Assembly: GCA_001067655.1 (NCBI GenBank)
Contig: JUNU01000045.1
Span: 1 to 6,171, forward strand
Length of the DNA: 6,171 nucleotides
From: Neisseria lactamica
GTDB taxonomy: Bacteria; Pseudomonadota; Gammaproteobacteria; Burkholderiales; Neisseriaceae
Reading direction: 5' to 3'
A program made the position numbers and the translations under genes. Every line of letters begins with the position of its first letter. Positions within the stretch are counted from its first letter, which is position 1. The notes under the pieces were generated by a model. It had not been told where the DNA came from, made no database searches, and worked only from the letters and a program-made list of their open reading frames with translations. Shown piece after piece: positions 1 to 4,042 of this stretch.

Positions 1-54
1 ATCTGTACTGTCTGCGGCTTCGTCGCCTTGTCCTGATTTAGTTAATCCACTATA
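1..54. repeat. Correia repeat enclosed element (CREE), partial, one terminus
   Basis: The sequence ends in TTAATCCACTATA (42-54), the terminal inverted repeat of the Neisseria Correia element. It is preceded by the internal motif CGGCTTCGTCGCCTTGTCC (15-33), typical of these non-autonomous MITE-like elements. The other end lies outside the window. The TATATA at 52-57 fits insertion at a TA dinucleotide. Correia elements are known to carry outward promoters and IHF sites, so this one could affect the downstream operon. Confidence 0.85.
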
Positions 55-57
55 TAG
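28..57 (+). promoter_or_regulatory. Possible outward promoter in the Correia terminus
   Basis: TTGTCC (28-33) could act as a -35 box and TATATA (52-57), formed at the element/host junction, as a -10 box, with an 18-nt spacer. Correia ends are known to create promoters in this arrangement. It would read toward the DUF3460 operon. A separate perfect TATAAT (92-97) lies closer to the gene, so this may not be the main start site. Confidence 0.35.
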
Positions 58-91
58 TCGAATATCTAAAAACCGTAACGGCGTTATCAGT

Positions 92-97
92 TATAAT
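92..97 (+). promoter_or_regulatory. Candidate -10 box (TATAAT) for the DUF3460 operon
   Basis: A perfect TATAAT hexamer lies 35 nt upstream of the DUF3460 start codon, with no gene in between. No good -35 hexamer is visible about 17 nt upstream (the bases at 69-75 are A-rich). It is either an activator-dependent promoter or a chance match. Confidence 0.4.
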
Positions 98-131
98 AAA
101 AGGCTGACGCAAACCTGCACGGAGCCGTATC

Positions 132-317
132 ATGTATCACTACAAATCCGAAGCCACCCAATTCCTCGACAAACTCATCGAAGACAATCCGCAGCTGGAA
201 ACGGAACGCCTTGAAAACCGTCATTTGTTGTGGGATGTTGAATTAAACCCCCAAGAACAAAAAGAATTCGAAGCCGCCAAAGTCGCCAAAAAACCATACA
301 CCTACTACCAAGACTGA
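132..317 (+). CDS. DUF3460 family small protein
   Basis: This 61-residue, charged, soluble protein has no signal peptide or membrane segment. It resembles the DUF3460 family of short beta-proteobacterial proteins: an N-terminal MYHYKSEATQFL, a central LLWD and a C-terminal KKPYTYY, all at the usual length of about 60 residues. The family's function is unknown. The start is supported by GGAG at 121-124, seven bases upstream. The stop lies 12 bases before the O-methyltransferase start, so this is probably the first gene of a three-gene operon (132-1740). The family call comes from recalled sequence pattern, not a search. Confidence 0.85.
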   Translation: MYHYKSEATQFLDKLIEDNPQLETERLENRHLLWDVELNPQEQKEFEAAKVAKKPYTYYQD

Positions 318-329
318 TGGCCAAACGGC

Positions 330-998
330 ATGACCACCCAGACACACAATATCAATCCGGCGCTGCAAGACTACCTCAACAGCATCGGCGAAAAAGAGCA
401 TCCCGTCCTGACAGCCCTGCGTTCGCGCACGCAATCCCACCGTTTAGGGAAAATGGCGATTGCCCGCGAACAGGCAGCCTTGCTGACTTGGCTCGCGCGC
501 CTGCTCAAAGCCGAAAAATATCTGGAAATCGGCGTGTTTACCGGTTACAGCAGCACCGCAGTCGCCCTAGCCCTGCCAGAACACGGCAAAATTACCGCTT
601 GCGACATCAACGTCACCTTTACCGATATCGCCCGCGAAACCTGGCAGGCAGCGCAAGTCGCCCATAAAATCACCCTCCACCTCCAGCCCGCCCTGTTGAC
701 CTTGGACGACTTGATAAGTCAAGGCGAATCAGGCAGCTACGACTTGGCGCTGATCGATGCCGACAAACCGCCGACCCCGCAATATTTCGAACGCTGCCTG
801 CAACTGGTTCGCAGCGGCGGCGTTATCGCCATCGACAATGTCCTGCTGAACGGGCGCGTCATGGGCGAAACAGAACGCGATGCACCGCCCAGCCTAAATA
901 TACTCCAGTCCTTCAACCGCAACCTGCCCGACGATTCCCGCATCGTACCCATTACCCTACCCGTCGGCGACGGTCTGACTTTGCTGCTTAAAAAATAA
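330..998 (+). CDS. SAM-dependent, cation-dependent O-methyltransferase (caffeoyl-CoA OMT-like, family 3)
   Basis: This 222-residue protein has the usual length of the bacterial O-methyltransferase family 3 (COMT / CCoAOMT-like). Class I methyltransferase motif I is YLEIGVFTGYSS (residues 64-75), with the acidic ribose-binding position near D92. The divalent-metal and catalytic residues appear as LIDADK (141-146) and IDN (168-170). The C-terminal LPVGDGLTLLLK strand is typical. It should transfer a methyl group from S-adenosylmethionine to a hydroxyl of a small, possibly catechol-like, substrate in the cytoplasm. The true substrate cannot be read from the sequence. The ATG at 330 has no strong Shine-Dalgarno and lies 12 bases after the DUF3460 stop, suggesting translational coupling. 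Another ATG at 317 opens an overlapping frame that shows no family pattern. Confidence 0.93.
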   Translation: MTTQTHNINPALQDYLNSIGEKEHPVLTALRSRTQSHRLGKMAIAREQAALLTWLARLLKAEKYLEIGVFTGYSSTAVALALPEHGKITACDINVTFTDIARETWQAAQVAHKITLHLQPALLTLDDLISQGESGSYDLALIDADKPPTPQYFERCLQLVRSGGVIAIDNVLLNGRVMGETERDAPPSLNILQSFNRNLPDDSRIVPITLPVGDGLTLLLKK

Positions 999-999
999 A

Positions 1000-1740
1000 A
1001 TGAACAAAACCCTTCCCATCCTGTTTGCCTGCATCCTCCTGCTCAACGCCTGCACCTCTACCGCCCACAAACCCAAATCCGGCGACACCTTCATGCTGCC
1101 CGATATTCCCACCGCCGCAGCCGAATCCTCCGCCATTCCCTATCCCGATTTGAACACGATGACTCAAATCGAACGCTTGGGTATGCAGGTCGAACGTTTG
1201 GAGCGCGAAATGGAAAACACCAACCAGCGACTGCAACAACTTGAAAAACAAAACAAAACCCCGCGCCACACCAATAGGAAAGTATCCGCCCAGCGTTTGG
1301 ACGACCAAAAACTCAAAAGCACCTATCTGGCAAACGGCGGCACCGCGCCTTCAGAAGCCGACTCCGCCGACCAAAACGAAACCCGTCTCTACAACCAAGC
1401 CCTCAAATACTATCAGCGCAATAATTACGCTGCCGCAGCCGCAGTCTTAAAAGGAGCAGACGGCGGCAACGGCAGCGAAAGTGCCCGACGCAATATGTAT
1501 CTACTGCTGCAAAGCCAACAGCGCATGGGCAACTGCGAATCCGTCATCGAAATCGGCGGCCGCTTCGCCAACCGCTTCCGAAACAGCCCGCAAGCGCCCG
1601 ACGCGCTCTTCAGCATCGGGCAATGCCAATACAAGTTGCAACAAAAAGACATCGCCCGCAACACATGGCGCAAACTGATACAGAGCTACCCCGGCAGCGC
1701 CGCCGCCAAACGCGCCGCCGTCAGCATCAAGCAACGATAA
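1000..1740 (+). CDS. CpoB/YbgF-like lipoprotein with coiled coil and TPR domain
   Basis: This 246-residue protein has a lipoprotein signal peptide (MNKTLPILFACILLLNAC). The lipobox is LNAC, giving acylated Cys18, with Thr/Ser at +2/+3, which favours outer-membrane sorting. A low-complexity linker leads to a coiled coil (about 54-86, IERLGMQVERLERE...). A TPR array of about three repeats occupies roughly 127-243, ending in the SYPGSAAAKRAA type of helix seen at the end of YbgF/CpoB. Cys180 and Cys209 could form a disulfide. In enterobacteria, CpoB is a periplasmic soluble protein linking Tol-Pal to peptidoglycan synthesis; here the lipid anchor makes it a variant. No tol or pal gene lies nearby. 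The start is one base after the methyltransferase stop and lacks a strong ribosome binding site, so it is probably translationally coupled. It is the last gene of its operon. Confidence 0.8.
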   Translation: MNKTLPILFACILLLNACTSTAHKPKSGDTFMLPDIPTAAAESSAIPYPDLNTMTQIERLGMQVERLEREMENTNQRLQQLEKQNKTPRHTNRKVSAQRLDDQKLKSTYLANGGTAPSEADSADQNETRLYNQALKYYQRNNYAAAAAVLKGADGGNGSESARRNMYLLLQSQQRMGNCESVIEIGGRFANRFRNSPQAPDALFSIGQCQYKLQQKDIARNTWRKLIQSYPGSAAAKRAAVSIKQR

Positions 1741-1743
1741 CTT

Positions 1744-1755
1744 TTCAGACGACCT
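1744..1755 (-). repeat. DNA uptake sequence, AG-mucDUS dialect (reverse copy)
   Basis: TTCAGACGACCT is the exact complement of AGGTCGTCTGAA. It is the left arm of the hairpin after the TPR lipoprotein gene. In Neisseria this 12-mer is bound by the pilin ComP during natural transformation. Confidence 0.9.
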
Positions 1756-1766
1756 CCCATGCTCAA

Positions 1767-1778
1767 AGGTCGTCTGAA
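1767..1778 (+). repeat. DNA uptake sequence, AG-mucDUS dialect
   Basis: Exact AGGTCGTCTGAA, forming the right arm of the inverted pair between the lipoprotein gene and purE. Confidence 0.9.
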
Positions 1779-1807
1779 ATCATTCATTGAATAACGTTTT
1801 ATACACT

Positions 1808-1812
1808 AGGAG
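1808..1812 (+). promoter_or_regulatory. purE ribosome binding site
   Basis: AGGAG ends five bases before the ATG at 1818. This fixes the purE start and rules out the open frame that begins further upstream at 1787. Confidence 0.85.
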
Positions 1813-1817
1813 CAAAT

Positions 1818-2303
1818 ATGGCCAAAATCGGCATCATCATGGGCAGCAACAGCGACTGGCCCGTCATGCAGCAGGCAGCGCAGTTTCTCAAAGAGTTTGG
1901 CGTCGAATACGAAGCCCGCGTCGTGTCCGCACACCGCACCCCCGATTTAATGTTCGAATACGCCGAAACCGCCCGCGAACGCGGCATCAAAGCCATCATC
2001 GCGGGCGCAGGCGGCGCGGCACACCTGCCCGGCATGGTTGCCGCCAAAACCACCGTCCCCGTATTGGGCGTACCCGTACCCAGCAAATACCTGCGCGGCG
2101 AAGACTCCCTGCTCTCCATCGTACAAATGCCCAAAGGCGTTCCCGTCGCCACTTTCGCCATCGGCGAGGCAGGAGCCGCCAACGCCGCCCTGTTCGCCAT
2201 CTCATTGCTTGCCAACGAAAACCCCGAGCTGGCGCAAAAACTTGCCGACTTCCGCGCCAAGCAGGGACAAACCGTTTTAGACATGGAACTGCCTGAGGCA
2301 TAA
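1818..2303 (+). CDS. purE: N5-carboxyaminoimidazole ribonucleotide mutase (class I PurE)
   Basis: PurE converts N5-CAIR to CAIR in cytoplasmic de novo purine synthesis, working after the carboxylase PurK. This 161-residue protein is the normal length for class I. Visible signatures are GSNSDWPVM (9-17, phosphate and ribose contacts), SAHRTPD (38-44, with catalytic His40), AGAGGAAHLPGMVA (62-75, the mobile active-site loop) and QMPKGVPVATFAI (103-115). All key residues are present, so the enzyme should be active. purK is not in this window. The gene has its own ribosome binding site and follows a DUS hairpin, so it is probably transcribed mainly by itself; no convincing -35/-10 pair could be assigned in the 1780-1807 gap. 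Its GC-rich composition matches the core genes and contrasts with the AT-rich stretch that follows. Confidence 0.97.
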   Translation: MAKIGIIMGSNSDWPVMQQAAQFLKEFGVEYEARVVSAHRTPDLMFEYAETARERGIKAIIAGAGGAAHLPGMVAAKTTVPVLGVPVPSKYLRGEDSLLSIVQMPKGVPVATFAIGEAGAANAALFAISLLANENPELAQKLADFRAKQGQTVLDMELPEA

Positions 2304-2321
2304 TCATCGAGATTGCTGGGA

Positions 2322-2333
2322 AGGTCGTCTGAA
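2322..2333 (+). repeat. DNA uptake sequence, AG-mucDUS dialect (single copy after purE)
   Basis: Exact AGGTCGTCTGAA 18 bases after the purE stop. A partial complement, GACGACC, follows at 2359-2365, leaving a 7-bp stem (2323-2329 with 2359-2365) around a 29-nt loop. This looks like a decayed or non-canonical terminator pair. Confidence 0.85.
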
Positions 2334-2368
2334 AGGCAAATAGAAATCTTTGTATTTTGACGACCATA

Positions 2369-2406
2369 CCAGCTGCGCTTTTTATTTTGTGCGCGACAAT
2401 CGCTGG
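2369..2406. other. Interrupted inverted repeat downstream of purE
   Basis: CCAGC (2369-2373) pairs with GCTGG (2402-2406), and inside it GCGC (2375-2378) pairs with GCGC (2391-2394) around a T-rich 12-nt loop. It sits in the 112-base gap between the convergent purE and the leftward 161-aa gene. It may assist termination. The pairing is asymmetric and short, so the role is uncertain. Confidence 0.25.
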
Positions 2407-2415
2407 ATATAACTG

Positions 2416-2901
2416 CTAATCTGCGTCAGTTCCAAACCAAATCTTTTTAATTACATCTAAATTAGAAGAAAATTTTTTATAGTCATCCTGAATTTTCGAT
2501 ACTAAAGAATTTAATTCAGTATATAACTTATGACTGAAATTTATATTTATATTTCTTTCTTTGCCAACTAACTCCTCCATATTTAGTATATTATTTTTCT
2601 TAAATTTCATATTCAAGATATTATTCTTCTTACTAATCTTAGCAGTATGTGATTCAAAGCTTAATTCGTCTTGATTATTATCTGAGACAAATTCTATAAA
2701 ATCTAATAAATTGCCATAGTCTTCTTCACCGGCAATATATAGAGACAGACCATTTCCAAAATTGATATAAAAACCAGAATCAATATAGACTTGACTACAC
2801 TGATTAAATTTCTCTAAATACAGAAAATTAAATTCCCAATTTATCTCAAAATAGAAATTATATTGATTGAGTGAAAAATTATATGTACTATTTAAATTCA
2901 T
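2416..2901 (-). CDS. Hypothetical AT-rich accessory protein (possible immunity protein)
   Basis: I do not recognise this 161-residue protein. It is soluble-looking, has no signal peptide or membrane helix, and is rich in Asn, Phe, Tyr, Lys and Ile. The N-terminal half alternates aromatic and polar residues (YNFYFEINWEFNFLYLE, 14-30), suggesting beta strands. The middle has GNGLSLYIAGEEDYGNLLDF, and the C-terminal part (about 124-150) is probably helical. KKNNILNM occurs twice in tandem (91-98 and 101-108). The start is supported by AAAGGA four bases upstream (2906-2911 on the plus strand). Sampled 60-base blocks are only about 15-35% GC, far below purE and leuA, which suggests horizontal acquisition. 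Size, composition and a hotspot location fit orphan immunity genes of polymorphic toxin systems, but this is inference. It converges on purE. Confidence 0.75.
   Translation of the reverse strand: MNLNSTYNFSLNQYNFYFEINWEFNFLYLEKFNQCSQVYIDSGFYINFGNGLSLYIAGEEDYGNLLDFIEFVSDNNQDELSFESHTAKISKKNNILNMKFKKNNILNMEELVGKERNININFSHKLYTELNSLVSKIQDDYKKFSSNLDVIKKIWFGTDAD
2578..2631 (-). repeat. Tandem 30-nt duplication inside the 161-aa gene
   Basis: Two imperfect copies of a 24-nt segment, each encoding KKNNILNM, are spaced by a 30-nt period (2608-2631 and 2578-2601). The DNA copies differ at several positions, mostly synonymous, while the eight encoded residues are identical. The duplication is therefore not brand new, and the protein sequence appears conserved. 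Confidence 0.75.
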
Positions 2902-2909
2902 TATTTCCT

Positions 2910-2978
2910 TTATCCTTTTATAACTTGAAGATTTAAATAACCTAAAGATTTAGCTATCTTTCTAACTTTATCTTCCAT
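2910..2978 (-). CDS. Possible 22-codon ORF upstream of the 161-aa gene (toxin remnant or leader)
   Basis: A short open frame begins at ATG 2978 with MEDKVRKIAKSLGY and ends at TAA (2910-2912); the stop overlaps the ribosome binding site of the 161-aa gene. GAGG lies about 12 bases upstream of the ATG, a rather long spacing. The frame is closed by a TAA a few codons upstream, so it is not the tail of a long ORF. The KIAKSLGY stretch vaguely resembles the start of C-terminal toxin domains in secreted polymorphic toxins, which would fit a degraded toxin fragment ahead of an immunity gene. It could equally be chance coding in AT-rich DNA. Confidence 0.25.
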   Translation of the reverse strand: MEDKVRKIAKSLGYLNLQVIKG

Positions 2979-2997
2979 AATTTCTGTTTACCTCATT

Positions 2998-3009
2998 TTC
3001 AGACGACCT
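2998..3009 (-). repeat. DNA uptake sequence, AG-mucDUS dialect (reverse copy, unpaired)
   Basis: Exact TTCAGACGACCT followed by TTTT, between the divergently transcribed 161-aa gene and the I9-like lipoprotein. It has no inverted partner nearby, so it is an uptake signal rather than a hairpin terminator. Confidence 0.88.
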
Positions 3010-3037
3010 TTTTAATCACTCAACCCTCTGAACAACA

Positions 3038-3373
3038 ATGAACAAAACTTTTGCATTTATCCTACTCTCCGCCTTGCTCTGCGCCTGTCAAAGCCCAAGC
3101 AAACCGACCCAAGCGACTGAAGCAGTCCCCACCCGACAAGTACAAGCCACAACGGGCAATCTGATTATTTTCTACGATAAAGACATCGGCTCAGGTTCAT
3201 TGATGAAGGCAGTGAAAGATTCCGGCGCGAGCTTGGTTTACGAATATAAAAACCTGCACGGAATTGCCATTCGTCCATCAGCCAAAACCAACATTCAAGA
3301 TGCCATTGCCTATTTCCAAAAGGTAAACGGCGTATTGTCAGTCGAACAAGACCGACTGATGAAACTTCAATAA
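3038..3373 (+). CDS. Small lipoprotein with I9 / subtilisin-propeptide-like domain
   Basis: This 111-residue protein starts with a lipoprotein signal peptide (MNKTFAFILLSALLCAC). The lipobox is LCAC, with Cys17 acylated and Gln/Ser following. A Pro/Thr/Gln-rich linker runs to about residue 38. The remaining 70 residues show a beta-alpha-beta-beta-alpha-beta order: NLIIFYDK (41-48), helix SLMKAVKDSGAS (54-65), VYEYKNLHGIAIRP (67-80), helix NIQDAIAYFQKV (85-96) and GVLSVEQDRLMKL (98-110). The order and the closing 'V..GV.SVE.D' pattern resemble the inhibitor I9 propeptide of subtilases, here free-standing with no protease attached. It would sit in the periplasm or outer membrane, perhaps inhibiting or assisting folding of a subtilisin-like protease; that role is inferred. 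No clear Shine-Dalgarno precedes the ATG. Confidence 0.82.
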   Translation: MNKTFAFILLSALLCACQSPSKPTQATEAVPTRQVQATTGNLIIFYDKDIGSGSLMKAVKDSGASLVYEYKNLHGIAIRPSAKTNIQDAIAYFQKVNGVLSVEQDRLMKLQ

Positions 3374-3534
3374 GAGTCAGCACTTAAATCAGCACCTTTT
3401 GGAAGCCGATTATGTTTGAAGCTTTTATGATAGACTGATTTTTTAGTTTACAAGGTATATTACCTATTGCCTTCCTTTCAGGCAGGAATACGTTATAAAA
3501 AATACACAGAAAAAATAAAACAAATGGGAGCATT
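3374..3534 (+). other. Intergenic region upstream of the 144-aa membrane protein gene
   Basis: This AT-rich gap contains two small inverted repeats: AGGTA/TACCT (3453-3465) and TGCCT/AGGCA (3468-3484, 7-nt loop). TATAAA (3494-3499) could be a -10 box but has no matching -35. GGGAG (3526-3530) ends four bases before the ATG at 3535 and is the likely ribosome binding site. No DUS and no clear terminator follow the lipoprotein gene, so the two genes may share a transcript. Confidence 0.4.
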
Positions 3535-3969
3535 ATGGCAAACCGTATTTTCAGTATAAAATTTATAAAACCAATTAATTACCTTATTTTATTGCTACTT
3601 ATTTCGTTTTCATTTCTCCTTAATACTGATGAATTTTACATCATAGACTATATAACTGATGGGGATGTCTATAATTTATCTGATTTACAAGGTGAAATAA
3701 ACGACGACCCCATGATTATTAAATTATTTTTGATAATAAACAATATTTCTATTCTATTCTTTCTATTAGGAAGAAAGTTTATTGGCATTTTCTGTTTCAT
3801 CCTTACAGCGTATTTTTTTGTCCATTTAATAGGCGACCTAGATTTATTGTTTCGTATCATTTACTCAAGTATAAAAGTTAAAAATTTATGGCTGATTTTA
3901 ATACTCGTTTTGTATTTTTTACTGTGTTTTATTAACCTTTTTCCCCTGTTCGGTTCTGTGAAAAAATAA
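3535..3969 (+). CDS. Hypothetical four-helix inner-membrane protein
   Basis: I do not recognise this 144-residue protein. It has four hydrophobic segments long enough to span the membrane: about 14-29 (INYLILLLLISFSFLL), 62-78, 82-99 and 118-139. A polar acidic stretch (about 30-60) lies between the first two. Basic residues before helix 1 (R4, K9, K12) and at the C-terminus (SVKK) suggest both ends face the cytoplasm, placing the acidic loop in the periplasm. No known motif or enzyme signature is visible. The start is supported by GGGAG at 3526-3530. The gene is strongly AT-rich (about 20% GC in its first 60 bases), like the 161-aa gene at 2416-2901, suggesting foreign origin. The stop runs directly into a DUS hairpin terminator. 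Confidence 0.8.
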   Translation: MANRIFSIKFIKPINYLILLLLISFSFLLNTDEFYIIDYITDGDVYNLSDLQGEINDDPMIIKLFLIINNISILFFLLGRKFIGIFCFILTAYFFVHLIGDLDLLFRIIYSSIKVKNLWLILILVLYFLLCFINLFPLFGSVKK

Positions 3970-3973
3970 AAAA

Positions 3974-3985
3974 AGGTCGTCTGAA
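3974..3985 (+). repeat. DNA uptake sequence, AG-mucDUS dialect
   Basis: Exact AGGTCGTCTGAA, forming the left arm of the terminator hairpin. Confidence 0.9.
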
Positions 3986-4000
3986 AACCCAAAATCCGGT

Positions 4001-4012
4001 TTCAGACGACCT
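4001..4012 (-). repeat. DNA uptake sequence, AG-mucDUS dialect (reverse copy)
   Basis: Exact TTCAGACGACCT, forming the right arm of the terminator hairpin. Confidence 0.9.
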
Positions 4013-4042
4013 TTTTGCTTTTAAAAATCAAGTTATCTAAAC

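Larger units (their letters stand above)
1743..1779 (+). terminator. DUS-based hairpin, likely terminator of the 132-1740 operon
   Basis: TTTCAGACGACCT (1743-1755) and AGGTCGTCTGAAA (1767-1779) form a perfect 13-bp stem with an 11-nt loop, starting three bases after the lipoprotein stop. Inverted DUS pairs serving as transcription terminators are well known in Neisseria. The bases after the stem (TCATTCATTG) are not a clean U-tract, so termination may be leaky and purE may receive some read-through. Confidence 0.7.
3970..4016. terminator. Bidirectional DUS-hairpin terminator between the 144-aa gene and leuA
   Basis: AAAAAGGTCGTCTGAAA (3970-3986) and TTTCAGACGACCTTTTT (4000-4016) form a perfect 17-bp stem with a 13-nt loop. 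The stem has an A-tract on one side and a T-tract on the other, so it works as an intrinsic terminator from both directions. It serves the rightward membrane protein gene and the leftward leuA, whose stop is at 4043. Confidence 0.9.

Noticed and set aside
317..667. 116-codon frame starting at the DUF3460 stop
   Set aside because: The product is rich in Arg, Pro and Gln with no domain, and it overlaps the methyltransferase whose motifs are clear.
1780..1807. Dedicated purE promoter
   Set aside because: TTGAAT (1787-1792) and TTATAC (1799-1804) are only six bases apart, so they cannot form a sigma-70 promoter pair.
1787..2296. 169-codon Arg/His-rich frame over purE, and an antisense frame at 1799-2284
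   Set aside because: PurE has a ribosome binding site, the correct length and all catalytic motifs; the others are frame shadows.
3165..3383. 72-codon antisense frame over the I9-like lipoprotein
   Set aside because: The plus-strand gene has a signal peptide and an ordered domain; the antisense frame has neither.
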